A stretch of DNA of 64,000 nucleotides. Source: Rhizobium bangladeshense (GTDB lineage Bacteria; Pseudomonadota; Alphaproteobacteria; Rhizobiales; Rhizobiaceae). Location of the stretch: contig NZ_LYPL01000005.1 of assembly GCF_001662075.1 (NCBI RefSeq), forward strand, positions 1-64,000, written 5' to 3'. Below, one piece after another: positions 9,086 to 17,753 of the stretch (position 1 is the stretch's first letter; the number at the start of each line of letters is the position of its first letter). The position numbers and the translations under genes are program-made. The notes beneath the pieces are model-generated. The model did not search any database and was not told where the DNA came from. It saw only the letters and a list, made by a program, of their open reading frames with translations.

Positions 9086-9481
9086 TTATCTGAGAAGCGT
9101 CTGCTTGAGGGCCCATTTCTCCGGTCCATGGACGGCGGCAAAGAGCAGGCCGGCGAGGAAGGTGAAGTGATCGACGAAGAAGCCGAATTCGGCCTGGTTC
9201 TGTTGCCAATGGGACGGCCCGTGGAAGGCGAAGGCGAGGAAAATCACGTAGATGCCTGCGAACAGGCTGGCCTCGCGGAAGAAGGCGCCCGATATGAAGG
9301 CGAGGGCGAGCGCGATCTCGAAGAAGGCTGCGATCCAGGTCAGGAAGGTCGGCATTGGAAAACCGGCAGCGGCGATATAGCCGGAAGTCGCGCCGATATC
9401 GGCGAATTTGAAGCCGGCGGCCATGAAGAAGATAAAGCTGAAGATGATGCGGGCGGCGAAAATTGCGATTGCTCTGGCCAT
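9086..9481 (-). CDS. DoxX family membrane protein
   Basis: A 131-aa integral membrane protein with four hydrophobic segments. The first runs AIAIFAARIIFSFIFFMAAG at the N-terminus and is followed by FADIGATSGYIAAAGFPMPT, a typical DoxX layout. The start at 9481 has AAGAGGAGG 6 bases upstream. DoxX proteins are small quinone- or thiosulfate-oxidation-related membrane proteins of mostly unknown role. It is preceded by the galactonate dehydratase gene in the same direction but 93 bases away, so it may be transcribed separately. Confidence 0.8.
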   Translation of the reverse strand: MARAIAIFAARIIFSFIFFMAAGFKFADIGATSGYIAAAGFPMPTFLTWIAAFFEIALALAFISGAFFREASLFAGIYVIFLAFAFHGPSHWQQNQAEFGFFVDHFTFLAGLLFAAVHGPEKWALKQTLLR

Positions 9482-9574
9482 GAAAACCTCCTCTTGACTG
9501 CCACTATGACGGATGAGCGGCCCCATCTCCGACACAGAAGATGAAAAAGAGCCGCTCGCGCGACCCTTTCCCCT

Positions 9575-10723
9575 TTACCATTCGGCGAAGCTGCCGTCGG
9601 CGTGGCGCCAGATCGGGTTGCGCCAGCGATGGCCCTCCTTGGCGCGTTCTATGACATAGGCTTCGTCGACCTCGATGCCGAGACCTGGGCCCTGCGGGAT
9701 CGAGACGAAACCGTCGGCATAGTGGAACACCTCCTTGTTGGAGATGTAGTCGAGAATGTCGTTGCCGGTGTTGTAATGGATGCCGAGGCTCTGCTCCTGG
9801 ATGAAGGCGTTGTAGCTGACGGCGTCGACCTGCAGGCAGGCGGCAAGCGCGATCGGACCGAGCGGGCAATGCGGCGCCAGCGCCACGTCATAGGCTTCGG
9901 CCATGGCTGCGATCTTGCGGCATTCGGTAATGCCGCCGGCATGCGAAAGATCCGGCTGAATGATGTCGACGTAACCGTCGGAAAGCACCTGCTTGAAGTC
10001 CCAGCGGGAATAAAGCCGTTCGCCGAGCGCAATCGGTGTCGACGTGTGGTTGACGATATCGCGCAGCGCTTCCTTGTTTTCGGAGAGCACCGGCTCCTCG
10101 ATGAACATCAGCTTATAGGGCTCGAGCTCCTTTGCGAGAACCTTGGCCATCGGCTTGTGGACGCGGCCGTGGAAATCGACGCCGATGCCGATATGCGGGC
10201 CGACCGCCTCGCGGATGGCGGCGATCGTGTCGACCGCCTTCTCCACCTTCTCATTGGTGTCGACGATCTGCATCTCCTCACAGCCGTTGAGCTTGATCGC
10301 CTTGAAGCCACGGGCGACCACCTCCTTGGCATTGTTGGCGACATCGGCGGGACGGTCGCCGCCGATCCAGGAGTAGACCTTGATGCGGTCGCGGAGCTGG
10401 CCGCCGAGCAGCGAATGGATCGGCTGCCCAAGGGCCTTGCCCTTGATATCCCAGAGCGCCTGGTCGATGCCGGAGATCGCGCTCATATGGGCAGCACCAC
10501 CGCGATAGAAGCCGCCGCGATACATCACCGTCCAATGGTCCTCGATCAGGAAGGGGTCCTTGCCGATCAGGTAGTCTTCGAGTTCGTGGACGGCGGCCTC
10601 GACCGTCAGCGCACGGCCTTCGACAACCGGCTCACCCCAGCCGACGATACCTTCGTCGGTCTCCACCTTCAGGAACAGCCAGCGCGGCGGAACAATATAG
10701 GTGGTGAGTTTGGTGATCTTCAT
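9575..10723 (-). CDS. dgoD: D-galactonate dehydratase
   Basis: A 382-aa enolase-superfamily enzyme, exactly the length of E. coli DgoD. It dehydrates D-galactonate to 2-keto-3-deoxy-D-galactonate. The metal ligands are visible as Asp in [10 protein letters not shown], Glu in MFIEEPV and Glu in ALGERLY. The acid/base His residues are in DFHGRV and APHCPLGP. The gene lies 64 bases after the GntR regulator, both on the minus strand and divergent from the araFGH operon. This links the importer, mutarotase and dehydrogenases nearby to an oxidative galactose route. KDGal kinase and aldolase (dgoK, dgoA) are not in the window. Confidence 0.9.
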   Translation of the reverse strand: MKITKLTTYIVPPRWLFLKVETDEGIVGWGEPVVEGRALTVEAAVHELEDYLIGKDPFLIEDHWTVMYRGGFYRGGAAHMSAISGIDQALWDIKGKALGQPIHSLLGGQLRDRIKVYSWIGGDRPADVANNAKEVVARGFKAIKLNGCEEMQIVDTNEKVEKAVDTIAAIREAVGPHIGIGVDFHGRVHKPMAKVLAKELEPYKLMFIEEPVLSENKEALRDIVNHTSTPIALGERLYSRWDFKQVLSDGYVDIIQPDLSHAGGITECRKIAAMAEAYDVALAPHCPLGPIALAACLQVDAVSYNAFIQEQSLGIHYNTGNDILDYISNKEVFHYADGFVSIPQGPGLGIEVDEAYVIERAKEGHRWRNPIWRHADGSFAEW

Positions 10724-10787
10724 CGCGGTTCTTCAGCACTTCCTGGGGTTGAGATCGGCGGCATTTCACAGAGGCGGGTGCGATCGA

Positions 10788-11588
10788 CTAATTCGTTCTG
10801 CCGATCACCTTTTCGGCCGCGGCAAGGTCGCGCACCGCAAGATCGAGCATGCGGTTGGCGCATTCGCGGGCGCCGGCCTTGTCCCGCATGCGCAAAGCCT
10901 CGACGAGTTCGCCGTGAACGAGCACCGCATCCTCCCGGTTTTCGACGGCGACGTTGGAAGCATGCAATGCATATTTCAGCGCCGCATGGATGGCGCTCGA
11001 CAGGCGGCGGAAGACCTGGTTGTGGCTGGCGGTGAGCAGCACGGTATGAAACATCACATCGGCGTCGGTGAAGCTTTCCGGTTCGCCGGCGCTGTCGCGC
11101 ATCTGCCGCCAGGCCTTGTCGAGATCGGCGATCTCCTGGGCGCTGGCGCGTTCGGCGGCATATTCGGCGGCTGCCGGCTCTATGGTGCGCCGTGCTTCGA
11201 GAATGCAGCCCAACAGGTCGAAGTCCTTGATGTAAGGCCCCATCCAGTCGAGTACCTCGGCGTCCAGGATATTCCACTCGTCCCTGTCGCAAACGGTCGT
11301 TCCGACCCGTGGCTTGCCGCGAACGAGCCCCTTGGATTCCAGCACTTTCAATGATTCGCGAATGACGGTGCGGCTGACACCGTAGAGTTCGCAGAGATCG
11401 TTCTCGCGGGGCAGCGGCGAGCCCGAGGGGTAGCGATCCGCACAGATATCCTGAGCGATCGCCGCCGTAACGTTGCGGCGTACGCGCGGCCGGCGTTCGC
11501 TGCTGCTGGAGCTTTCCGCTCGGCCCTGTCCCTCAGATTCCAACTTCACCTCTCCGCAACTTGCTCCCGGGAAGCAACCGGACCTCAT
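10788..11588 (-). CDS. FadR/GntR family transcriptional regulator (FCD domain)
   Basis: 266 aa. A winged-helix GntR domain (about 30-105) contains PLPRENDLCELYGVSRTVI and ESLKVLESKGLV. It is followed by an FCD effector domain with conserved acidic and His residues (DADVMFHTVLL and later HGELVEALRMRD). It lies upstream of dgoD in the same orientation and divergent from araF, so it probably controls both in response to a sugar acid, as the galactonate-responsive DgoR does in E. coli (inference). The N-terminal 25 residues are poorly conserved-looking and no good ribosome binding site precedes the start, so the true start may lie downstream. Confidence 0.87.
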   Translation of the reverse strand: MRSGCFPGASCGEVKLESEGQGRAESSSSSERRPRVRRNVTAAIAQDICADRYPSGSPLPRENDLCELYGVSRTVIRESLKVLESKGLVRGKPRVGTTVCDRDEWNILDAEVLDWMGPYIKDFDLLGCILEARRTIEPAAAEYAAERASAQEIADLDKAWRQMRDSAGEPESFTDADVMFHTVLLTASHNQVFRRLSSAIHAALKYALHASNVAVENREDAVLVHGELVEALRMRDKAGARECANRMLDLAVRDLAAAEKVIGRTN

Positions 11589-11650
11589 TATCCGAATTCG
11601 ATCGGCTTTGCGACGGGCCCTCCCGGCTCTTGCTGTATCCTATTATTCCA

Positions 11651-11685
11651 ATCATCATACATTGGCAATTGACTGGTATGATGAT
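11651..11685. promoter_or_regulatory. Operator-like inverted repeat between the GntR gene and araF
   Basis: A perfect 10-bp inverted repeat, ATCATCATAC at 11651-11660 and GTATGATGAT at 11676-11685, separated by 15 bases. It lies in the 163-base region shared by the divergent GntR regulator and araF genes. The most likely ligand is the GntR regulator itself. It overlaps the promoter suggested for araF. Confidence 0.6.
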
Positions 11686-11697
11686 TTAACATAATTC
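11669..11697 (+). promoter_or_regulatory. Possible araF promoter
   Basis: TTGACT at 11669-11674 fits a -35 box. It is followed after 17 bases by TAATTC, or at shorter spacing by CATAAT. The operator arm at 11676-11685 falls in the spacer, which would suit repression. The assignment rests on weak consensus matches only. Confidence 0.35.
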
Positions 11698-11751
11698 ACT
11701 GGATACTGCCGGGGAGGCAGTGGCTCGATTTCAGAGTTTAGGGAGAGAGAC

Positions 11752-12735
11752 ATGCGCTTGTTCAAAGCAGCTATTGTGGCTGGCGCTTTCGCCATCCTGG
11801 CAGCCGGCTCGGCATTTTCCGCCGACGTGAAGATTGGATTCATCGTCAAGCAGCCCGAGGAGCCGTGGTTCCAGGACGAGTGGAAATTCGCCGACCAGGC
11901 AGCGAAAGAAAAAGGCTTCACCGTCGTCAAGATCGGGGCCGAAGACGGCGAGAAGGTTCAGTCGGCGATCGACAATCTCGGCGCCCAGGGCGCGCAGGGC
12001 TTCATCATCTGCACGCCCGACGTCAAGCTCGGCCCGGGCATTGTCGCCAAGGCGGGAGCCAACCAATTGAAGCTGATGACGGTCGACGACCGCCTCGTCA
12101 GCGCCGACGGCAAACCGTTGGAAGACGTGCCGCATATGGGCATTTCGGCCACCAAGATCGGCGAGACCGTCGGGCAGGCCATCGTCAACGAGATCGAGAA
12201 GCGTGGCTGGGACATGAAGACTGTCGGCGCGATCCGGGTTTCTTACGATCAGCTGCCGACCGCGGTCGATCGCGTCGAGGGTGCGATTTCGGTGCTGAAG
12301 TCAGCCGGCTTCCCGGCCGAGAATATTTATGACGCGCCGCAGGCGAAGACCGATACGGAAGCGGCGCTCAATGCCGCGACCACCGTTCTCAACAAACATG
12401 CCGATGTGAAATACTGGGTCGCCTTCGGCCTCAACGACGAAGCCGTCCTCGGCGCCGTCCGTGCTTCCGAATCGGTCGGCATCCCGGCGGCCAACATCAT
12501 CGGCGTCGGCATCGGCGGGGCGGAATCGGCGATCAACGAATTCAAGAAGCCGGCGGCGACGGGTTTCTTCGGCACCGTCATCATCTCGCCGAAGCGTCAT
12601 GGCTACGAGACGGCGATGAACATGTACGACTGGATCGCCGACGGCAAGGAGCCGGCAAAGCTGACGCTGACCTCCGGGTCGCTGGCGCTGCGCGGCGACT
12701 ACGAGAAGGTCCGCAAGGATCTTGGCATCGAGTGA
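11752..12735 (+). CDS. araF: L-arabinose/galactose-type ABC transporter substrate-binding protein
   Basis: 327 aa with an N-terminal secretion signal ending ...AGSAFSA before DVKIGF. The mature part closely follows E. coli AraF from memory: VKQPEEPWFQ.EWKFAD, GFIICTPDVKLG, and VDDRLV are nearly the same in both. The periplasmic protein would capture L-arabinose or, since AraF also binds D-galactose, galactose. GGGAGAG precedes the ATG. It heads the operon araF-araG-araH-epimerase-SDR. The nearby galactonate dehydratase favours galactose as a physiological ligand (inference). Confidence 0.9.
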   Translation: MRLFKAAIVAGAFAILAAGSAFSADVKIGFIVKQPEEPWFQDEWKFADQAAKEKGFTVVKIGAEDGEKVQSAIDNLGAQGAQGFIICTPDVKLGPGIVAKAGANQLKLMTVDDRLVSADGKPLEDVPHMGISATKIGETVGQAIVNEIEKRGWDMKTVGAIRVSYDQLPTAVDRVEGAISVLKSAGFPAENIYDAPQAKTDTEAALNAATTVLNKHADVKYWVAFGLNDEAVLGAVRASESVGIPAANIIGVGIGGAESAINEFKKPAATGFFGTVIISPKRHGYETAMNMYDWIADGKEPAKLTLTSGSLALRGDYEKVRKDLGIE

Positions 12736-12754
12736 TCATCTCCGGATGATGTCA

Positions 12755-12784
12755 ATCCGGCAGCACTCGAGCGTGCTGCCGGAT
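12755..12784 (+). other. Intercistronic stem-loop after araF
   Basis: A perfect 12-bp stem, ATCCGGCAGCAC and GTGCTGCCGGAT, with the hexaloop TCGAGC, 20 bases after the araF stop. It has no T run, so it is more likely an mRNA-stabilising or partial-attenuation hairpin that keeps the binding protein more abundant than the membrane components than a true terminator. Confidence 0.65.
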
Positions 12785-12803
12785 CCTTCTCGGCGGAGCG
12801 GTG

Positions 12804-14309
12804 ATGGCTTTCCTCGAATTCAACAATATCTCCAAGGGCTATCCCGGCGTGCAGGCGCTGGCGAATGTTTCCTTCGCCGTCGAGAAGGGCGCCGTCCACG
12901 GCCTGATGGGCGAAAACGGCGCCGGCAAATCAACGCTGATCCGCGTGCTTTCCGGCGATCAGGCCGCCGATGACGGCAGCATCTTCATCGATGGCGAGGA
13001 GCAGAAATACGGCTCGGTGCGCGACGCCTTCCATGCCGGCATTGTCGTCATCCATCAGGAGCTGCAGCTCGTCTCGGAGTTGACGGTCGCCGAAAACCTC
13101 TGGCTCGGCCGCTTTCCGGCCAAGGGCGGCGTCATCCAGTCGAAGGCGCTGATCGAAACGGTACGCGCGAAACTCGAGGAGATCGGCATCGATGTCGATC
13201 CGTCGGCCAAGGTCAGCTCCCTTTCGATCGGCGCGCGGCAGATGATCGAGATCACCAAGGCCGTGATGCTCGACGCGCGGGTGATCGCGCTCGACGAGCC
13301 GACCTCCTCGCTTTCCTCGCGTGAAAGCGAAATCCTGTTTTCGCTGATCGGCAGGCTGAAGGCGAGGGGAGCCGTCATCCTTTACGTCTCGCATCGTCTC
13401 GACGAGATTTTTCGACTTTGCGACAGCCTGACGGTGCTGCGCGACGGCAAGCTTGCCGCCCATCACCCTGAGATTGCCGAGACGACGCGCGAACAGGTCA
13501 TTTCGGAAATGGTCGGGCGCGAGATCAGCAATGTCTGGGGATGGCGCGAACGCGCGCTCGGCGACATCCGGCTGGAGGTCAAGGGCCTATCCGGGCCGAG
13601 GCTGCGCAATCCGATCAGTTTTTCCGTGCGCCAGGGCGAAATTCTCGGCTTCTTCGGGCTGATCGGCGCCGGCCGCAGTGAGATGGCGCGGCTGCTTTGT
13701 GGCGCCGATGCCAGAGATCAGGGCCAGGTCACGATCGACAGCATTGCCGTCTCGTCCAACAATCCGAAGGCTGCCATCAAGGCCGGCATGGTGCTCTGCC
13801 CGGAGGATCGTAAATTCGACGGCATCATCCAAGGTCGGTCGATCGAAGAGAACATCACCATTTCATCACGCCGGCACTTTTCGCCCTTCGGCATTCTGAA
13901 GCCGAAGATGGAGGCGGCACAGGCAGACCAATTTATCGCCAGGCTTCGGGTGCGAACGCCCTCGCGCAAGCAGGACATCATCAATCTCTCCGGCGGCAAC
14001 CAGCAGAAGGTCATTCTCGGGCGCTGGCTCTCCGAGCAGGGCATCAAGGTTCTCGTCATCGACGAGCCGACCCGCGGTATCGACGTCGGGGCGAAGTCGG
14101 AAATCTACGACATCCTCTATGAGCTGGCGGCCGGCGGCATGGCGATCGTGGTGATATCGAGCGAGTTGCCCGAAGTCACGGGCATCTGCGATCGCATCAT
14201 GGTGATGTGCCAGGGCAGGGTGGCGGCCAATGTCGCCCGGCCGGATTTCGACGAGCGCAGCATTCTGACGGCGGCACTGCCCGACAAGAACGCCGCCGGC
14301 ACCATTTAA
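12804..14309 (+). CDS. araG: Arabinose-type ABC transporter ATP-binding protein
   Basis: 501-aa double ATPase of the CUT2 (ribose/arabinose/galactose) type. The first domain has GENGAGKST near residue 36, signature LSIGARQM and ALDEPTSSLS. The second has the degenerate Walker A GLIGAGRSE, signature LSGGNQQKV and VIDEPTRGIDVG. The degenerate second site is normal for CUT2 proteins. The ATG at 12804 is preceded by GGAG at 5 bases; a GTG one codon upstream is also possible. It follows araF after the hairpin and is followed 17 bases later by the permease. Confidence 0.92.
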   Translation: MAFLEFNNISKGYPGVQALANVSFAVEKGAVHGLMGENGAGKSTLIRVLSGDQAADDGSIFIDGEEQKYGSVRDAFHAGIVVIHQELQLVSELTVAENLWLGRFPAKGGVIQSKALIETVRAKLEEIGIDVDPSAKVSSLSIGARQMIEITKAVMLDARVIALDEPTSSLSSRESEILFSLIGRLKARGAVILYVSHRLDEIFRLCDSLTVLRDGKLAAHHPEIAETTREQVISEMVGREISNVWGWRERALGDIRLEVKGLSGPRLRNPISFSVRQGEILGFFGLIGAGRSEMARLLCGADARDQGQVTIDSIAVSSNNPKAAIKAGMVLCPEDRKFDGIIQGRSIEENITISSRRHFSPFGILKPKMEAAQADQFIARLRVRTPSRKQDIINLSGGNQQKVILGRWLSEQGIKVLVIDEPTRGIDVGAKSEIYDILYELAAGGMAIVVISSELPEVTGICDRIMVMCQGRVAANVARPDFDERSILTAALPDKNAAGTI

Positions 14310-14326
14310 GATCAGGAATACGGACA

Positions 14327-15277
14327 ATGAATGCGTTGAAAAAAACCTTTCTCGGCGAACAGGGGCTGGTGGTGATCTTCGCTGTCGCCTTCGTGATCGT
14401 CTCGCTCTTCGTTCCGAACTTCCTGACCGAGCGAAACATGCTGGGGCTCCTGCAGTCGGTCGTCACGATCGGCATCGTCGCCTGCACGATGATGTTCTGC
14501 CTGGCATCGCGCGATTTCGATCTTTCGGTCGGCTCGATCGTCGCCTTCTCCGGCATGATCGCCGTGATGGTCTCGAACGCGACGGGCTCGATTCCGGTCG
14601 GTTTGCTGGCCGCCCTGCTGTGTGGGGCCGTCGTCGGTTTCGTCAACGGCATCGTCATTGCTCGCTTTCGCATCAACGCGCTGATCACCACGCTTGCGAC
14701 GATGCAGATCGTGCGCGGGCTGGCGCTGATCGCCTCGGATGGCCGCGCCGTCGGCATTAACGATCCGGCCTTCTACCAACTCGCCCTGTCGCGCTTTCTC
14801 ACTGTGCCGACGCCAATCTGGATCATGCTGATCCTCTTCCTCGTCTTCGGCTTCGTCCTCAATCGCACCGTCTTCGGCAAGAACACGCTGGCGATCGGCG
14901 GCAATCCCGAGGCCTCGCGGCTTGCCGGCGTCAATGTCGTCAACACGCGCATCTGGATCTTTGCGTTGCAGGGCCTCATCTGTGGCATTGCCGGCATCCT
15001 GCTTGCCTCGCGCATCACATCCGGCCAGCCGAATGCGGCGACCGGGCTCGAGCTGTCGGTGATTTCCGCCTGCGTTCTTGGCGGGGTTTCGCTGGCCGGC
15101 GGCCGGGCGGCGATGAGCGGCGTCATTGTCGGCGTGCTGATCATGGGCATCGCCGAAAACGTTATGAATCTCCTCAATATCCAGGCATTCTATCAGTATG
15201 TCGTGCGCGGGCTGATCCTGTTGATCGCGGTGCTGCTCGACAATTTGAGGTCTTCGGCCGCGGGACGACGTGGATGA
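14327..15277 (+). CDS. araH: Arabinose-type ABC transporter permease
   Basis: A 316-aa CUT2 permease with about 9-10 hydrophobic segments and the family features SRDFDLSVGSIVAFSG and VNGIVIARFRINALITTLATM. It homodimerises in the inner membrane with AraG. The start at 14327 (MNALKK) is chosen because it follows araG directly, while the open frame extends back into araG. The gene overlaps the next one by ATGA at 15274-15277, so translation is coupled. Confidence 0.92.
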   Translation: MNALKKTFLGEQGLVVIFAVAFVIVSLFVPNFLTERNMLGLLQSVVTIGIVACTMMFCLASRDFDLSVGSIVAFSGMIAVMVSNATGSIPVGLLAALLCGAVVGFVNGIVIARFRINALITTLATMQIVRGLALIASDGRAVGINDPAFYQLALSRFLTVPTPIWIMLILFLVFGFVLNRTVFGKNTLAIGGNPEASRLAGVNVVNTRIWIFALQGLICGIAGILLASRITSGQPNAATGLELSVISACVLGGVSLAGGRAAMSGVIVGVLIMGIAENVMNLLNIQAFYQYVVRGLILLIAVLLDNLRSSAAGRRG

Positions 15278-16164
15278 ACAACGGACATGGCGGAGATGAA
15301 ATCAAGCTGAGCCACGGCGCCCTCTCAGTCAGGGTCAGCCGCCGGGGCGCTGCCGTCACCGCCGCAACGTTTCGGGGCAAGCCCTTTCTGCTACCAGCCG
15401 GCGGCCCAGGCGCAAATTTCGCGAATTTTCCCATGGTGCCGTTCGGCAACCGAATGGAAGGCAACGCCATGTCCTTCGGCGGACGCGACTATGCCTTTGA
15501 GCGAAATTGCCACGATCCTCTCTATCTGCACGGCGATGGCTGGATCAGTCTTTGGCAGCTGGAGGAATCGAGCCCCGAGCATGTGCAGCTCAGCTTTTCG
15601 CGTGATGCCGATGCGATTTCGCCCTACGCCTATCTCGCCCGGCAGGAGATCCGTCTAGCCGGCAATCGGCTGGCGCTGGCGCTCTCCGTGGAAAACCGCG
15701 GTGAGGCAGATCTGCCCTTCGGCCTCGGTCAGCATCCTTTCTTCGTCAGGACGCCGGAAACGCGATTGACGATTGCCGCCGACCGTTTCTGGAGCGAGCG
15801 GCACGACCATCTCCCCGGAGAACCCGGCCCGGTCCCTGATGGCTTCGATTTCAGCTCCGGCAAGCCGCTGCCGCGGCTCTGGATGAACAATGCCTTCGAG
15901 GGATGGGACGGACAGGCGGCCATCGCCTGGCCGGAGCATTCAATTCAAGCGGCGCTGGAAGCCGATGCCGCGCTCGGCCGGTTCATGCTGTATATGCGGA
16001 CCGACCGCACGGATTTCTTCTGCCTCGAGCCGATGAGCCATCTGCCGAATGGCCATCACCTGCCTGAGCTCGGAGGCCTCATACCGCTTACTCCGGGTGA
16101 GGTTCTTTCCGGCACGGTCACGATTGAGCTGTCGGCGCTGCCGGTTCAACCGGAGGGAAGATGA
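15274..16164 (+). CDS. Aldose 1-epimerase (galactose mutarotase-like)
   Basis: A 296-aa protein with the galactose mutarotase-like fold. PLYLHGDGW carries the first catalytic-type His and LGQHPFF the second, and a late FFCLEPMSHLPNG contains the catalytic-base Glu expected for the family. It interconverts alpha and beta anomers of imported aldose, which speeds C1 oxidation by a dehydrogenase. It is translationally coupled on both sides (ATGA overlaps with araH and with the SDR gene). Confidence 0.88.
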   Translation: MNNGHGGDEIKLSHGALSVRVSRRGAAVTAATFRGKPFLLPAGGPGANFANFPMVPFGNRMEGNAMSFGGRDYAFERNCHDPLYLHGDGWISLWQLEESSPEHVQLSFSRDADAISPYAYLARQEIRLAGNRLALALSVENRGEADLPFGLGQHPFFVRTPETRLTIAADRFWSERHDHLPGEPGPVPDGFDFSSGKPLPRLWMNNAFEGWDGQAAIAWPEHSIQAALEADAALGRFMLYMRTDRTDFFCLEPMSHLPNGHHLPELGGLIPLTPGEVLSGTVTIELSALPVQPEGR

Positions 16165-16943
16165 TGAGCAACCGCCTACAGGGCAAGAACATCCTGATAA
16201 CGGGCGCTGCGCAAGGTATCGGCCTTGCGATCGCGAAGGCGTTCATCAGCGAAAATGCGGCCGTCTATCTCGTTGATCGCGATGCGGCGCTGCTGGCTCG
16301 GGCAGCGGCGGATCTCGCGAGCACCGGCGCCCGGGTCGGTTATCTGCCAGCCGATATAACCGATGCCGGAACGATCACGCGGGTGGTTGCCGAGGCGAAT
16401 GAGGAGATCGGCCCGCTGAACGCGCTCGTCAACAATGCAGGGGTCAACGTTTTTGCCGAACCGCTCGCCACGACGGATGAAGAGTGGAGCCGCTGCTTCG
16501 ACGTCAACCTCAAGGGCGCATGGAACTGCTGCAAGGCAGTGCTGCCCGGCCTGATCGAGCGGGGAGGTGGCGTCATCCTCAATATCGCCTCGACGCATGC
16601 GTTCACAATCATTCCGCATACCTTTCCCTATCCGCTGGCAAAGCATGCATTGCTGGGCATGACGAAGTCGCTCGGTCTCGAATATGCGGCCCGCAATATC
16701 CGGGTCAACGCGCTGGCGCCGGGCTATGTCTCGACGCAGAAGGTGATCGATTACTGGAACAGCTTTCCCGATCCGGAAGCGGCAAAGGCCGCGACGATGA
16801 GGCTGCATCCCGGCGGGCGGATCGCAACACCGGAGGAGATCGCCATGGCGGCGGTGTTCATGATCTCCGACGAGTGCCCGTTCATGAACGCGACCTGCCT
16901 GACGATCGATGGCGGACTCAGCGTTCTGCAGCATTCCACGTGA
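16161..16943 (+). CDS. SDR family sugar dehydrogenase (probable)
   Basis: A 260-aa SDR with TGAAQGIG near residue 15, NNAGVN near 88, Ser in NIASTHAF near 140 and YPLAKHALLG as the Tyr-Lys pair near 153. The C-terminal CLTIDGGLSV is typical. The ATG overlaps the epimerase stop by ATGA; a second ATG follows at once at 16164. As the last gene of araFGH-epimerase-SDR, it most likely oxidises the imported aldose (galactose or arabinose) at C1 to the lactone. That role is inferred from context. Confidence 0.85.
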   Translation: MMSNRLQGKNILITGAAQGIGLAIAKAFISENAAVYLVDRDAALLARAAADLASTGARVGYLPADITDAGTITRVVAEANEEIGPLNALVNNAGVNVFAEPLATTDEEWSRCFDVNLKGAWNCCKAVLPGLIERGGGVILNIASTHAFTIIPHTFPYPLAKHALLGMTKSLGLEYAARNIRVNALAPGYVSTQKVIDYWNSFPDPEAAKAATMRLHPGGRIATPEEIAMAAVFMISDECPFMNATCLTIDGGLSVLQHST

Positions 16944-17091
16944 AAGGCTTCAAGGCGGCTGATTTTTACAGGCCTGTCGTCTTCTGGCGATAGAGCATTA
17001 TATTGCCATCGGGAAGACAATCTGATCTCCCGCAGGCATGGAGCGGCACCCTGCCGCTTCCTCGAAAGCACAATCGAAACAGGAGGACGGC

Positions 17092-17523
17092 ATGCAGATC
17101 AATCGCACGGCTTCGGCCCATTGGACCGGTGGCCTCAAAGACGGCAAAGGCCTGATCTCGACGCAGAGCGGCGCCCTGACAGACTACCCTTACGGCTTTG
17201 CCAGCCGCTTCGAAGGCATTCCCGGCACCAACCCGGAAGAGCTGATCGGTGCTGCCCATGCCGGCTGCTTCACCATGGCGTTGTCCTTGATCCTGGGCGA
17301 AGCCGGGTTCACCGCCGAGCATATGGAAACCTCCGCCAAGGTGACGCTCGAAAGCGTCGAGGGCGGCTTTGCCGTCACCGCCATCCATCTTTCGCTCTCC
17401 GGCCGCATCCCCGGCGCCGACGAGGCGACCTTTACCGAACTCGCCAATAAGGCGAAGGCCGGCTGCCCGATTTCCAAGGCGCTCGCCGCCGTTCCGATCA
17501 CGCTCGACGTCAAACTCGCCTGA
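17092..17523 (+). CDS. OsmC family peroxiredoxin
   Basis: 143 aa, the usual length for OsmC/Ohr proteins. The two active-site cysteines are seen in AAHAGCFTMAL and AKAGCPISKAL. It reduces organic hydroperoxides using dithiols. AGGAGG stands 5 bases before the ATG at 17092. It is a single-gene unit that ends in a hairpin at 17543-17569. The spacing and the N-terminal TASAHWTGGLKDGKG favour OsmC over Ohr. Confidence 0.9.
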   Translation: MQINRTASAHWTGGLKDGKGLISTQSGALTDYPYGFASRFEGIPGTNPEELIGAAHAGCFTMALSLILGEAGFTAEHMETSAKVTLESVEGGFAVTAIHLSLSGRIPGADEATFTELANKAKAGCPISKALAAVPITLDVKLA

Positions 17524-17542
17524 TTGCTGTTGCCGCCGACGA

Positions 17543-17569
17543 AGTGCCGCGCTCATCTGTCGCGGCACT
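17543..17569 (+). terminator. Terminator-like hairpin after the OsmC gene
   Basis: A perfect 9-bp stem, AGTGCCGCG and CGCGGCACT, with a 9-base loop, 20 bases after the stop. It is followed by CTCCCATTTTC, only a weak T run. Confidence 0.5.
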
Positions 17570-17707
17570 CTCCCATTTTCCCGACGCTTATCTTCACCCT
17601 TCCGACACATCGCTATGTTCAATGAGCTGCGCTGCTCCGCTGGCAGGAGCCTATGCGCCGCTTTCGCGTGCACGTATCTTGACAAATGACGGCTGATATT
17701 TTACGAC

Positions 17708-17729
17708 TGACGAAATTCAAAAATCGTCA
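17708..17729. promoter_or_regulatory. Operator-like inverted repeat in front of the TetR/RND genes
   Basis: TGACGA at 17708-17713 and TCGTCA at 17724-17729 form a 6-bp inverted repeat with a 10-base AT-rich spacer. It lies 24 bases before the TetR start. TTGACA at 17679-17684 just upstream could be the -35 box. The arrangement suits autoregulation by the TetR protein. Confidence 0.45.
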
Positions 17730-17753
17730 TTCGTTATTCGGGCGCCGAAAACC

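Noticed and set aside
17685-17731. AATGACG/CGTCATT repeat as TetR operator
   Set aside because: The arms are 33 bases apart, too far for one dimer; the tighter TGACGA/TCGTCA repeat at 17708-17729 is preferred.
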